In this document: one piece after another, positions 10,235-22,255 of the stretch
Numbering within the stretch: the first letter of the stretch is position 1
Layout of the letters: each line of letters starts with the position of its first letter
DNA from: Dracaena cambodiana
Taxonomy: Eukaryota > Streptophyta > Magnoliopsida > Asparagales > Asparagaceae
NCBI GenBank assembly: GCA_036321105.1
Contig: JAYEPQ010000007.1
Location: 16,070,073-16,134,072, forward strand
Direction: 5' to 3'
DNA length: 64,000 nucleotides
Notes under the pieces: model-generated
The model's input: the letters and a program-made list of their open reading frames with translations, nothing else
Told to the model about the DNA's origin: nothing
The model's database searches: none
Translations under genes and position numbers: made by a program

Positions 10235-13143
10235 TTATATATTTACATACATTTTTTTCCTTCTTTTTGTGGAACTATATTTTTTATATGTAGTATTTTT
10301 TTTTAGGAATTTTCTACTGATAGGTATCATCATTCTGTCACCGTCTTGGTTGATTAGACGATTGGGTCCATTTGAGTCGACAGTTTTGATCACAAAGGGC
10401 CCTTCCCACTTGAGTTCAAACTTCCCTTTGGTCTTGTAAGTCATTATCATTGGTCTTTTAACAGTTAAGACCAAGTTCCCTTCTTCGAAAGTTCTCCGTT
10501 TAACTTTCTTGTTGAAGGCCTTTGAAATACGTGCTTGGTACAACTCAATTTTCTATTGCGCCGTCAACCACTTCTCATCCAGCATTTTCAGTTCTCAAAA
10601 CCGTCACCAGTGTTGTTCTTATATTATTTCTGTAACTAATGCAACTTGCAGAGATGGTATCTAGATTTCGAGTACCAAGACAACATAGCATCCATAAACT
10701 AAGAAGAATGACATAGCCTTTGTTGGACTTCAGAGATCGAACTGTGGTTCAATAAGCCCACAGACACTCCCATAACTTCTCATCCTAATCACGCTTGCTA
10801 GAGGACATGAATTCTTGAAGGAGCTTGATGATAGTCTTGCTGAAGGCCTTGGATAATCCACTTGCCACTGGATTATATGGTGTCAATACAATGTTCTATC
10901 TGAATTTATTACAAAATCACTTGAACCCCCTGGCTAGCAAATTGGGGACCATTATCATGGATAATTCACCTGGATACTCCGAAGCGGTATATCACATGGT
11001 ATTTGATAAATTTAACAACATCCGTTACCTTCATCTCTTTCATAGGGACGACTTTCACCCATTTGGAAAAGTAGTCAGTTACAACAAATATAAATCAATG
11101 CCCTTTAGATGATGGAGAAGTAATCAGACTGATGATATCCATGCCTTGGCTTCAAATGGCCAGCTAGCAACGGAATATGCAAATATCTTGACAATTGGTG
11201 AACAAATTTGGCTTGTATTTGGCATATGTGGCAGCATGTTTGCATAATTTACTGCATCCGAAATAATCTTCGGCTAAAAATAGCAAAGTCTTCTCAGACG
11301 ATCCCAGAGTTTTGGCCCTGGCTGGTGGGTCCCACAGATGTCGATGTGTGTCTCCTCAACTACTTTGTTGGCCTCTTTCCTTGAAAGGCAGCATAGCAAA
11401 ATATCATCATGCGATTTTCGGTACAATGTACGCAATGCCGCATTGTAGTAGTATTTGGATATCTTCTTTTTAATTGAAGCCACCTTTTTAGAGTCTTCTA
11501 GAAGTATTTCATACAATGCTTAATCTATTAGAGGGAAGCACCAATTGTGAGGTTCGAGGTTCAATCCTAGTTGGTGTACCTCTTCTTCTTTGAATAGTGT
11601 CTTTGGGTGCAAAAGGTCCCGACCTCCTATCAAGATCTGTGTACTAGTCCCTGGTGGCATGGCCAAGGTCACGGCTAGAGATCCAAGGGCATCCACATAC
11701 ACATTCTTGTGCCTACGCACATGACTGATGTAGAACCGTTCAAATTTTTTGGCTAGTCTAATTGTTGCTTCAAGATAGGGGTGAGATCTTCATGCTTCAC
11801 CTTATATTCTCTAGTCATTTGGTTGATAATGAGTTCAAAATTTCCATATGCCTCAAGACATTTCACCCCCAGTCGCCAAGTCATTTGGAGGCCGACAATG
11901 AGTGCACTGTATTCTCCTACATTGTTTGTGCATAATTTAGTGAGTGAATATCCCCTACGTATTACATGTTTATGGGGACTTATTAACACTAATCCCACTC
12001 CAGCTGTAGTTATTTTTCCTACACCGTCAAATAACAATTACCAAGTCTATTTTTCATCAACTAGATTGACTTGAGTAACTTTGTCTGTGAAGTCATTGTA
12101 GAGTTTGAGTTCTGGGGTATTGGGTATTCTGCAAGAAAGTTTGTAATCTCCTGTCCTTTTACTACCCTCTTAGGAAGAAAGTGTATGTCATAAGGCAATA
12201 GGAGAAGTACCACTTTGCCAATCTCCCATTCAACGCACTTGGTTTCGTCATAAGCAACTTCAACGGGTTAACCCGCGAGACAACATGAATTGTTTGTCAA
12301 GCTATATAGTGTCGCATTTTCTAGATTGCAAATACTAAAGCCAAGCACTCTTTCTTGATCGGATTATATCTGTGTTTAGTGCCAATCATGGTATGACTTA
12401 GATAATAGATGGCTTGCTCTTGATCTTATTTATTGTGTTGGGCCAATAGTGCTCCAAGGGTATGGTCCATCGCTTATACATAGATGAGAAAGGGTTTTCC
12501 TGGCATCGGAGCCGCTAGAGCAGTTGGATTAGTAAGATAAATTTTTATGTCGTCAAAGGCTTACTGGCATGTTTCATCCCAGACGAATAATACCCCTTTC
12601 TTCACAAGTCTTGTGAATGGTTGGCAACGCCCTGACAAATTCACAATGAATCATCGAATATAAACCAATCTTCCTTTCAACCCTCTATGTTCGTTTAGGT
12701 TACAAGGTGTCTGCATTTTTTGAATTTCTTTAATTTTGTCAGGATCAAGGTGGATTCCTTTCAACGTCATAATGAATTCCAAGAACTTGCCACTGGACTC
12801 CCCCATGAAAGATTTAGTCGGGTTCATCTTTAACTGGTGCTTTCTCATGAGGTCAAATATACTTCTCAAGTTATTTACGTGATCTTCCTTCTCTTATTTT
12901 TGACCGCCAAGTCATCTACGTAACATTCGACAATTTTTTGTAGGTGTTTTCGAAAGATAATGCTCATTACTCATTGGTAAATAGCACCAAAATTCTTTAG
13001 TCCAAAGAGCATTATCGTATAATAGTATATTCATAGCAGAGTTCTGATGGCTGTATGCTTCTCATCTTCGGGGTGCATCCTGATCTGATTGTGTATCCTA
13101 AGAAACTATCCATAAAGGATATTCTCTGATAGTTGCATGTGTT
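10235..13143 (-). pseudogene. pol: R2 pol pseudogene (RT, RNase H, second RNase H, integrase)
   Basis: Minus-strand order: RT from 13143 (IRMHPEDEKHTA-like region) with YVDD at 12922-12911 and the thumb segment at 12869-12651; first RNase H about 12600-12090; second, archaeal-type RNase H at 12037-11753 (LFDG, NNVGEYSAL); linker at 11720-11520; integrase zinc-binding region at 11516-11274 ending HQPGPKL; integrase core about 11270-10700; C-terminal domain at 10543-10235 (KWEGPFVI). Defects seen: the third acidic residue of the second RNase H reads AYGNFE where relatives have AYGDS, the integrase catalytic Glu reads GLSKAF where relatives have GLAEAF, and there are many frameshifts. The RT N-terminus is cut off by the R3 LTR. 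Confidence 0.85.
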
Positions 13144-13360
13144 TGTCGGTGAAAAATTCTGGAAAGCAAAGCAGATCCGTGGATTTAAAGTTAGAAGTCC
13201 GCAACTCAGCAGATCCGTGAGCCTGAAGATTGAGGTTCGCGACCTAGTGACGATAGAACAGCTTCGCAAATCTAAAATTAAGATTCACGACACTACCCAT
13301 AACTTTCGGATAGGGGTTTAATACAAAATCACCCGATCCGAACAGAAGAATTACCACCTC

Positions 13361-13490
13361 GGATCGTGGGGCTAACTGCCAAACGAATGCAGCGGCGTCA
13401 TTTCGATCGTGGGAACAACCGCCTAACGAATATGGTGGCACTTCTCGAGTAGTGGGAGCTAACGGTCGAGCAAATATGGCGGGACGTTAC
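13361..13490 (+). promoter_or_regulatory. Three 43-bp repeats just upstream of the R3 TATA box
   Basis: Units begin at 13361, 13404 and 13446 with the pattern GATCGTGGG..CTAAC..C.AACGAAT..GGCGG. Their end lies about 12 bp before the TATA box. Tandem promoter-proximal repeats are typical enhancer-like sites in LTR U3 regions; the function here is inferred. Confidence 0.55.
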
Positions 13491-13500
13491 TCCAAGCCCC

Positions 13501-13508
13501 CTATAAAA
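13501..13508 (+). promoter_or_regulatory. TATA box of R3 LTR
   Basis: CTATAAAA followed by GGCGGGAG. Transcription would start about 25-35 bp downstream, leaving roughly 260 bp of R-U5 before the PBS. Confidence 0.65.
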
Positions 13509-13791
13509 GGCGGGAGAATGAAAGAGACAGAGGCACACATAGAGACGGACGTCTTCTCCCAGAAATTACCCCTTGTGATCAAGAGTAAAGAGCCATTTTC
13601 CTTTCCTTTAGCCAACTGAGAGAGATCGTGCGGAGTGTCAACGGAGAGCAGGGTCATCCTCTATAGCTACTTAGAAACCTAGCCTTAAACAAAGAGGAAA
13701 AGCTATCTTCCTCATCTTCTGTAAATGGAAAACCATTAGATTGTAATCATTTATTGAAAGATTGTCAGTAAAGAGAGAGAATACAATTTTT

Positions 13792-16430
13792 ATGGCAAAC
13801 AGAAAATTGGCGACTCCGCTGGGGAATCCATCACCTCCGGTAATCTGGTGGTAGTTCAATCCGACAACATTCCAGTTGATAGTATGGTCGACTCGCTCAC
13901 CATTCACGTCGACCAGGAAAGGTATGAATAATTTCGTTCTTCAGGCTCCAAGAGCCCTACTTCCCTAAAGGGATACCATAAAATTTCTGAGGGGTCAATC
14001 CCCAAGGAGACGGCAATAGCCCAGTTAAGAGAGTCAACGGACCAAGTTAGTCCGAAATCCTCTTCCCTAACATTGGGCTCTATGCCAGTTTCGGCAAAGA
14101 CTCTTGATCTCTCAAGCAAAGTGGGCCAAAGTCCCCGTCTCAACAAAGGAAAACTACCACTACCCTCTCCGCGAAACTGTCATGCGGAGAGGGAGGTTCC
14201 TCTCACTCGTACAACGAGAAGAAACCTGAGGAGAAGCAGAGCTCGTGCCCTCAGCAAGAACTCGAAACAAAAAGAAACCGCCAACTCATCCCAGCAAAAG
14301 CTTACCACATAAATATGGAAGCCAAAAGGCAAGGTTGGTCGAGGCACTGAAGGATTTACTCTCGTTCCCTACAGGAAGCAAAGTAAGCCCATCAAAATTT
14401 CGGAGGGAATGTCTGATCACATGATCAACGAAGCTCGCGGAACCTACGAACCTCAAATTCGCGGACCTATCTACAAGGCTGCGACTATGTCATTCGCGAA
14501 GCCATTTCCCACAAATGATGACGTCACAAAGAATCCCAGTGCAAGAGATCTTAGGGAACTCCTGAACAAAAAAAGGGAAGAATCCTATATATCTCACTAT
14601 CACTGTGAACGACTGATCAATGCAGTATTGTCTCACTGTCATTATTCAGCCCATGCCAGATCTTCCGTATTTCGTCGGTTGTCGACTCCATCGACATCTT
14701 CATCCCGACTGGCGAAGAGGAGGCGATGAAACGGGCTTGAATTTTCTGAGCCAGAATATCCTGCAGTGTCATCTAATATGACAAGTGCCAGAGAAAAGAA
14801 GAAGAAGGCGAAGAAAGCCTCCGAAGGAGAAGCTTCCGACCTAGAGCTTCCTACAAGTTCCAAGGATCTGTTCAATGAAGAGCGAGGAGTTTTTGAAACA
14901 CTCGACTCAGAAGTGGGATGGCAGTCCCCATGAATTATAGACAGATGGCTGGAGTCTCTTCCGATGAAGAAGATATAGTCAGATCTGTTATGGCTGAATC
15001 GCAGACATCCGACTCATTCCTAGAAGATTTTGCCTCCGTATATATGACCCAAAACAATATCTCAGAAGAGTTCATGTGGAGAATGGATGAACAAGATAAG
15101 CATATACAGCAACAACAGAACGCTCTCAGTGAGCTTAAAGATATGCTACATGTCCTGATGGAATTGGAGAAAGCTAGGCTAAAGGATACAGGAAAGAAGA
15201 CAGCAGAAGAGGATCTTCACAACAATGAGAAAGAAGAACATCATGAGGATAACGGCAACCATTCCATGCATCAAGAAGGAAAGTCCGAGGCTGTTTGGGT
15301 GGAGAGCTTCCAAAACTAGCTAAACGCCCTCATGCATAAGAGCAATTTACAAGAGCTCGGTGTGGTAAGATCGTATCCCATGGAATGGGAAAGTGTACCG
15401 TTCCCAGAAAGTTACAAACCGTTGAAGCTCAAATCTTTCGATGGTAAAGGATCGCCGAATCAGCATCTCTACTATTTTAAATCACAGATTAGGCATTTAG
15501 CCAGAAATGACCCTATTATTACGAGAGTATTCGTTAGTACCTTAATGGGACTAGCTTTTGAATGGTTCTGGAGACTAGAACCGGGAACCATCAATTCATA
15601 GAGCGACATGGAGAAAGCCTTTCTCACCAAGTTCTATGAAGATGATATGGAGGTATCAATGCCAGTGCTTCTAGCCACTAAACAAAAGAAAGGAGAGTCA
15701 GCCTGGGACTTCATCAAAAGATTCCGAAATAATTCCCTCAGATGTCCGCATGGGATGCCAAAAAAGACCTTGGTAGAAACCTGTCGACATAATTTATCGA
15801 CTAAGGTTCTAGCCAGAATGGGAGCAATAAAGTCCTCAACTTGGAAAGATCTCGCCCTGCAAGCTGAAGAAGCTGAGGAAATTACCCAAAGACTTGAAGA
15901 AGAAGGAGGCGAGGAGAAACCAAAGCGAAGTGGCGATAACAACTGTAAGTATCGATCCCGAGGATATAAGGGAAAGGAGGCGATGGTCACTGACACACTG
16001 CAACCCGCGAAGACTTCCCCAAAGCTCCCTCCTAAGACACGAATGCCGCAAAAGCAATACTCCTTTAAAGACGAGCATACAAAGACTATCTTCAACCTCT
16101 TTATGAGTAAGAAGATGCTGAAGCTGCCAGAGTCCAAACGTCCAGAAGAAGCAGGGAAAGTTAACGATCCTAACTACTATGTCTACCATAGGATCGTTAA
16201 CTACCCCACCCAAAACTGCTACATCCTCAAGGATAAAATTCAAGTCTTAGTAGATGCTAATATCATCAAGCTCCAAGAGCATCAGAAGAAGGTGACCGCG
16301 AACATGGTGACTGTCAAGTTCGGCAAAGCACCCAATTGGATAGAGTCAACAGTTCAAGACGGAGTATAGCCTATCCCTAAGGGCACGATGCAGGTCGTAA
16401 ATTTTGACCCGCACCAACAGTAAAAGAAAG
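13792..16430 (+). pseudogene. gag: R3 gag pseudogene
   Basis: ATG at 13792 lies inside the LTR and the frame reads MANRKLATPLG through the PBS; a one-base deficit just after the PBS shifts it into the frame that continues VVVQSDN, matching R4 gag. Next come an N-terminal extension (conserved segment DLRELLNKKR ... SVFRRL at 14540-14690), an acidic segment (14918-15319), the retrotransposon gag domain (15332-15760; SFDGKGSPNQHLYYF) and a zinc-knuckle-like motif (about 16165-16215, YYVYHRIVNYPTQNC) that lacks the first Cys and the second His of the R5 version. In-frame stops at 15317, 15599, 16367 and 16420 interrupt an otherwise single frame. It would assemble the capsid if intact. Confidence 0.8.
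13808..13825 (+). other. R3 tRNA primer-binding site
   Basis: TGGCGACTCCGCTGGGGA, six bases after the LTR end, beginning with the TGG that pairs with tRNA CCA. It resembles the tRNA-Arg type of PBS reported for Ogre/Tat elements; I could not verify the tRNA. Confidence 0.75.
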
Positions 16431-16432
16431 GA

Positions 16433-18380
16433 TTGTTCCCCTTTGAAACCGATAGGGGGGAGATACTGTGGGTACATCCAGACCTCCTAAGGGATGATCA
16501 ATGGAGTTCCAGTTCATCTGGAAAGAGACAAAGGAGAAGAATCTTTACCTCTAATGTCGTTTCCATAATACCCAAAGATGACGGGGTTATTCCTGCTTTG
16601 ACTGATTCGGAAGAAGAAATCGAAAATTCTTTGGTAGCCGATGCAGATCCTCCTCCCGCGGGGACCCGTTCAGGAAAAGATTACTTAAAAAATTATGGCA
16701 AGACAACAGATTCTCGACCACCTCCAGAAAAAGTCAAACAAAAGGAGCTGAGGTTTGATAAAATTTTAAAAAAGAAGGGAAAAGAGCCCGCGGAGGATTC
16801 GCGGAAGTCATTTCAGTTCGATATTCTAACACAGTTGGCCAATATTCCTGCAAGGATATTCTTGTACGAGCTTCTGAAATTCTCTAAATCTACTAGAGAA
16901 GTTTTAAGAGAAGCTCTGCAAGATTTAGAAGCATTCCTGGCACAAATACCAGAGGTGAGTGAGAAAAGAGAATCTCTTTGCGCAACCTGTCACCAAGTCT
17001 CGAGTAAGACCATCCCCTACATTGCTTTCACTCCAGAAGATATGCAAATCAGGAGCAACAAGCATCACCGCCCTTTATATTACAAGGGATACAGAGGGTC
17101 TACGGAAGTTGACCACATTCAAGTTGATCCAGGCTAAGCCTTGAGCATCATGCCACGAAGAATGCTACGATATCTTGGAGTACCGATGAATAGATTAGCG
17201 GCAACCAACACCACTATTTTTGGATTCAATGCTAACGGCAGTAGACTGTTGGAAAAAATTAAGCTTAAGTGTCAAATCGGCAATCTGAAGATGGAAGTCA
17301 CGTGTTACGTGATAGATGCGGACACATCATATAATCTGCTACTTGGGAGACCTTAGATCCATATCAATCTCATTGTGCCCTCCACATTACACCAATGCAC
17401 GAAGTATGTCGACGAAGACGCGAATGTGAAGAAGCTCGTTGTGGAAAAACAACCCTTCAAAGGAGTTGAAAATTATTTTACTGACGCGTTGCTGTATCAA
17501 GATGCGTTCGGTGTTACAGATCAGCCTGTTCCAGATGACTCTGATAGCGGCGAAGAGGCTGATACAGAATCAGGATCCGAAGATTCGGAATCCGATGATG
17601 TAATCTGGGACGGTGAGCCCATTATGATAAGTCTCGAAGGCCTTAATGTAAATAACGCCATTCACTCTGATGGTGAATGGGTGATAAATAAAAATCTGGA
17701 ATTTGCTTATTCGTCTGGTGTTGATTCTGAACCCTCAAGCACTAGCACAGATGCATTCAGCGACTGTACGAATGAGATATATTCTCTAACTTCCGTCCAA
17801 GCACCTATCCGATCATCCTTACACGAATTAACTGATAATGTTGAAAGTGCTAACCAGATCATTTTTGAGGTCCCTCCCAAAAACGGAACCCAAAAGGCCA
17901 TAGTATTTGGAAGAGCAAGTCACAAGAACAAAAAGAAATGCTTAGATTCTAAGGAAGAACATGAAAAACCCGAGTTCTTCCATTACGATGAAAAATTCCT
18001 TATATTAATGAAGAAAATAGGGTACAATCTAACCGAAGGCAGGGGTTGAACTTCGGAAAAGGAAGAAGAACAATCCTTCAACCTTATGTCCCAGAAGGAA
18101 AAATACCAGATTATTACCAGAAAATTGGCAGGGGGTTGGGATACGTCACCACTCCCGAAAGTTCCTTAGATGAAAAAATCAAAGAACGACAGTACGATCA
18201 TTCGTCAGAATCACCGTGCTAGGACTCAGATGTTAGTATTGGTATGATTTTCCACAAAGTGTCCATGAACATGGCTTCCGCGATCCAAGAAGATGAAGAA
18301 ATCTCGCCGGTAAGAGATTTTCTCTGGGCCAAGCATCTTAATATGAAGTGGGAGATTCAATTTGAACAACGAGCCTCCAA
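16433..18380 (+). pseudogene. R3 linker and aspartic protease region
   Basis: Continues the gag frame. 16433-17070 holds a short basic and acidic linker with the ANIPARI segment shared with R4 and R5. The protease core (about 17090-17356) has the active-site tripeptide as VDPG followed directly by a stop (17135), then TTIFGFNANG and YNLLLGRP, ended by a stop at 17354. 17375-18049 is a variable acidic spacer. The frame is lost near 18040 and regained near 18378, where the spacer joins the RT N-terminus. The protease would mature Gag-Pol. DPG rather than DSG is the form seen in R4 and R5 too, so that residue is a family trait, whereas the stops are damage. Confidence 0.75.
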
Positions 18381-20667
18381 CTGAAGAAAAAGTGATCCAA
18401 ATTAATATGGGGGATGAAAAGAATCCTAAACCCATATTCATAAGTGAGAACCTATCCTCGGAAGAAAGGGAGGAGTTGATATCCCTCACTCGCGAATACA
18501 TTGATATTTTTGCTTGGAGTTATGAGGAAATGCTTGGATTAGATCCAAACGTGGTAGTTCACAAATTAAACATCCGACTTGAGGTTAAACCAGTGAAACG
18601 ACAACAACGAAGATTCCACACAGAAATCATGAAAGCTATAGAAGCTGAAGTCAGGAAGCTGATTGAATCAGGCTTTATTCACGAGGAACAGCACCCTGAT
18701 TGGGTCGCGAATATAGTTCCCGTGACCAAGAAAAACGGAAAAATCCAAGTTTGCATAGACTTTAGGGATTTAAATAAAGTTTGCCCTAAAGACGAATTCC
18801 CGTTACCTATCACGGATATTATGATAGATAATACTTGTGGTTGTGATTGTATGACATTCATGGATGGATTCTCGGGGTATAATCAAATAAAGATGTATCA
18901 TGATGATGAGAAGCATACGTCACTCAGAACACCACTCGGGGTATACTGCTATACAGTCATGTCCTTTGGCCTGAAGAACGCAGGTGCTACGTATCAACGC
19001 GCCATGAACACAATATTCCAAGAGAACCTCTGGAAGACAGTGGAATGCTATGTAGATGACCTAGCGATTAAGAGCAGAAACAAGGACGATCACTTGAAAA
19101 ATTTGAAGACAGTGTTCGACCTTATGAGGAAGCACCAGCTCAAGATGAATCCAACTAAGTCTTTTGTAGGGGTTTCCTATTTTGTTGTAACATCGAAACG
19201 GATACATCTCGATCCAGATAAAGTCAAGGCTCTCCAAGATATGCCACCTCCCTGTAACCTCAAAGAGTTAAGGGGGTTGCAAGGCAGACTAGCGTACATC
19301 CGCAGGTTTATATCAAATTTTTCTGGTAAATGTCAGTTTTTACCAGATTAATGAGGAACGGAGTGTCATTTGTTTGGGATAGCGCATGCCAAAAGGCTTT
19401 TGAAGAAGTCAAACAATATCTCATAAAATCACCAGTACTTGTAGCTCCAATCTCAGGAATACCTTTCCTGCTATATGTAAGGGCCATGGACCATTCCTTG
19501 GGAGCTTTGCTACCACAGAAGAATGAGTCAGGTCACGAACAATCCATTTATTATCTAAGCAGAATGATAGTTGGGGCAGAACACCGGTATAATTCAGTGG
19601 AGAAGGAATGTTTAGCCTTAGTGTTCGCAGTACAGAAGATGCAACACTATTTGGTTGGACAAACCATCCACGTTGTATCTAAAGTTAACCCTCTGAGAAT
19701 ATTAATGACTAAGCCTGGATCGTTAAACTCAAGACTATCCAATTGGGCTATGTTGTTATCACAGTATGATATGCGCTTTGTCCCACTGAAGTCTATTAAA
19801 GGACAAGCCGTCGTTAACTTCTTAGCCGAACATCCAGTCCCGGCATCCTCAAAGTTATACGAGCAAATCCTAGGAGAGTTAGAAGAATGGGACTTGATCC
19901 CAGAAAAGAATGACTTGCGAAAGTCTTCTGAGGCAAATACAGTCTCAAAAGGTGTGTGGCAGCTTTTCTTTGATGGTGCGTCCCGAATGGGATCCGAAGG
20001 AAAGTTGACAGCGGGAGTAGGAGTTGTTTTCATCTCTCCCCGCAACTACATCATCCCTCGAGCTTACTCCTTAACAAATCCATGCTCCAACAATATCGCA
20101 GAATATAATGCTCTCTTAATCGGCTTAAAAATAGCCAAACAACTGGGGGTCAGATATTTGGAGGCATATGGGGATTCCCAACTGGTAGTGAGTCAAGGAA
20201 AAGGGGAGTACGAGGTCAAACATGAAGATCTCCTGCCATACTATCGTGCGGTGATCAAGATCGCCGATGATTTCGATGGTTTCTATATCAGCCACATAAA
20301 GCGCCACCGAAATAGTTATGCAGATTCGCTAGCTTCCTTGGCTGCTACGCTAGCTTTGCCCAAGCATGCTAGAAGACAAATTACGGTGGGAAGCAAAGAA
20401 TTATTTCGTCCTAAGAATAAGCTCAAAGAAGAAATGAAGAAACCACATGAAGACGAAGCACACGCTTTCGAGTCAAGCCTGGAACCAAGGGATTGGCATT
20501 TTCCTTATATAGACTATGTCCTTTATGGTATATTATTCGAAAGTCCAAAAGAAGCCAGGGCAATTCAGAGAAGGGCTGTCAGGTTCTACTACAATACAGA
20601 ACTCCAGACATTGTATAGAAAATCTTACGACGGAGTCTTACTTCGCTCTCTCCAACCGCGAAGCTAA
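18362..20667 (+). pseudogene. pol: R3 reverse transcriptase with two RNase H domains
   Basis: The RT frame is open at 18362-19351: fingers KNGKIQVCIDFRDLN near 18740, catalytic YVDDLAIKS at 19049-19075, and thumb to about 19340. A frameshift in a T run near 19337 moves to the frame 19330-20667, which encodes the RT connection, the gypsy-type RNase H (about 19430-19830; ending in SIKGQAVVNFLAEHP) and a second, archaeal-type RNase H (about 19955-20360) with FFDGA, NNIAEYNAL, YGDSQLV and YADSLASLAA carrying the four acidic positions. The second domain is the hallmark of Tat-lineage elements. The product would copy element RNA to DNA in particles. The catalytic residues survive; only the frameshift breaks it. 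Confidence 0.9.
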
Positions 20668-21747
20668 AAAGGTTCTCAAAGAAACTCATGCTGGCATCTG
20701 CGGGCACACCAGCCGGGACCGAAACTCTAGGATAGAATTCGGAGGATGGGTTATTACTGGCCAAAGATGATGGCGGAAGCGGTTAACTACGCCAAGAAAT
20801 GTAGAGCCTGCCAAATACATGCAGACTTTATACACCAAGCTCCAGAGTATTTTCACCCAACGGCTACGTCATGGCCATTTGAACAATGGGGTATGGACAT
20901 TGTTGGGCCAATCTCCCCGCCATCCACAAGAGGACACCGGTTCATCTTAGCTATAACAGTTTACTTTTCAAAATGGAATGAAGCCATTTTCTTGGTTGAA
21001 GTAAAGTCGTCGGATGTTATCAAATTCATCAAACACCACATGCTTTACCGCTTCGAAGTGCCCAGAAGGATCATTCATGATAATGGGCCTCAGTTTGTGA
21101 GCCAAGTATATCCTAGATTTCGCAACAAGTACAGGATCGAGGATATAGTGTCATCACCATATTACCCTGCAGTTAATGGTCTAGCAGAAGCCTTCAATAA
21201 GACCATTGTAGAACTTCTTAAAAAGTTTGCTTCATCCAATCAAAAGGACTGGGACGAGAAGCTCGGAGAATGCCTGTGGGCGTATCGTACCACGATTCGA
21301 ACCCCAACTAATGCCACGCCCTTCTCTTTGGTGTATGGGTCAGAAGTAGTCTTACCTTTGGAAATTCAAATCCCATCATTACGAGTTGCATTGATAACTA
21401 GAATGACGCGAGAAGAAAGACACCAACAAAGACTCCAAGAATTAGAAGCTTTGGATGATAAGCGCTTAGAAGCTCAACAGAATATCGAGCTATACCAAGC
21501 AAGGATCTCCAGAACCTTTAACAAAAAGGCTAAGCGAAGAACTTTCAAGAAAGGTGATCTGGTCTTGTTAGTTAGAAGACCGATCATAACTAGTCAGAAG
21601 CCTAGAGGAAAGTTCAAGCCAAAGTGGGAGGGACCCTTTGTCATTGATACGGTCTACTCCAACAACGCGTATCAGTTAACATAGTCGAATGGTGACAAGA
21701 TCATGATGCCGATCAACAGCAAGTTCTTGAAGAAATATTATTCTTAG
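20640..21747 (+). pseudogene. R3 integrase
   Basis: The zinc-binding domain begins REAKKVLKETHAGICG (about 20655) and is frameshifted just after it, before GYYWPKM at 20746. The core has all three acidic residues: GMDIVGP (about 20893), HDNGPQF (about 21075) and GLAEAFNKT (about 21180). The C-terminal region has KKGDLVLLVRRP and KWEGPFVI. A TAG at 21682 cuts off the last 20 residues; the next stop is at 21745. No chromodomain is seen. The integrase would insert element cDNA. It is well preserved apart from two lesions. Confidence 0.85.
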
Positions 21748-21867
21748 CAAAAATTGCGGAACACCAGTTGTAACCTGACCTGGGTTGTTTGACACAAACC
21801 ATGAGTCAAGGTTTGCCTGTAATCGGGAGTTTATTAATAAAGATTTATGGTTCCGGATTGAAAATCT

Positions 21868-22255
21868 TAAAAGCCGCGAACCAGATTTTCCTTCTACCAA
21901 ATTTGCCAAGTTAAATATTACCTCTGGCGAACCAGATTTTCCTTCCATCAAATTTGCCAAGTTAAATATTATCTCTGGCGAACCAAATTCCTTTTTTTTA
22001 CCAAATTTGCCAAGTAAAATATTATCTCTGGCGAACCAGATTTTTCTTCTATCAAATTTGCCAAGTTAAATATTACCTCTGGCGAACCAGATTTTCTTTT
22101 TATCAAGTTTGCCAAGTTAAATATTATCTCTGGCGAACCAGATTTTCTTTCTACCAAATTTGCCAAGTTAAAAATACTTCTGACGAACCAGATTTCCCTG
22201 TCCATCAAGTTTGCCAAGTCAACAACACATTTGGCGAATCAAGTTTATCAACAAG
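21868..22255 (+). repeat. 51-bp minisatellite in R3 3'UTR
   Basis: Eight copies, with the landmark GGCGAACC at 21875, 21926, 21977, 22030, 22081, 22132, 22182 and 22233. The core is 'tttgccaagttaaatatta'. It starts about 120 bp after the integrase stop. Tandem repeats downstream of pol are a known trait of Ogre/Tat elements and a source of satellites. Confidence 0.85.

Larger units (their letters stand above)
2731..13143. repeat. Direct large duplication, copy 1
   Basis: Matches 45283-53772 in the same orientation with mostly single-base changes and short indels: R1 gag start and LTR, the AT-rich block, the R2 3'UTR array and R2 pol down to the RT. The match starts exactly at the R5 LTR edge on the other copy and stops here where the R3 LTR begins. 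Copy 1 carries an extra 2286 bp (6653-8938) and lacks about 245 bp present at 48523-48768. Confidence 0.85.
13140..13801 (+). mobile_element. R3 5' LTR (662 bp)
   Basis: Starts TGTTTGTCGG and ends GGCAAACA six bases before the PBS. The candidate 5-bp target copy before it is GCATG; its partner is not present. It holds an upstream diverged repeat (13170-13290, core 'cagatccgtg'), three 43-bp repeats and a TATA box. Confidence 0.75.
13140..22255 (+). mobile_element. R3: Ty3/gypsy Tat-lineage retrotransposon, 3' LTR missing
   Basis: 5' LTR, PBS, gag, protease, RT, two RNase H domains, integrase and a 3'UTR minisatellite follow in canonical order on the plus strand. The two-RNase-H arrangement places it in the Tat lineage (established for plant Tat/Ogre-type elements). 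It is inserted in the R2 RT: the R2 sequence TTGCATGTGTT seen intact at 53762-53772 is interrupted here. No second copy of the 13140-13801 LTR occurs in the window, so the 3' end was lost or lies elsewhere. R3 is younger than R2 by nesting, yet carries at least eight coding breaks. Confidence 0.85.

Noticed and set aside
10825..11112. 95-codon plus-strand frame, also at 51462-51749
   Set aside because: It is antisense to the R2/R7 integrase core (HDNGPQF, GLSKAF on the minus strand).
15634..16243. Minus-strand frames of 135-167 codons
   Set aside because: Antisense of R3 gag; no independent motif.
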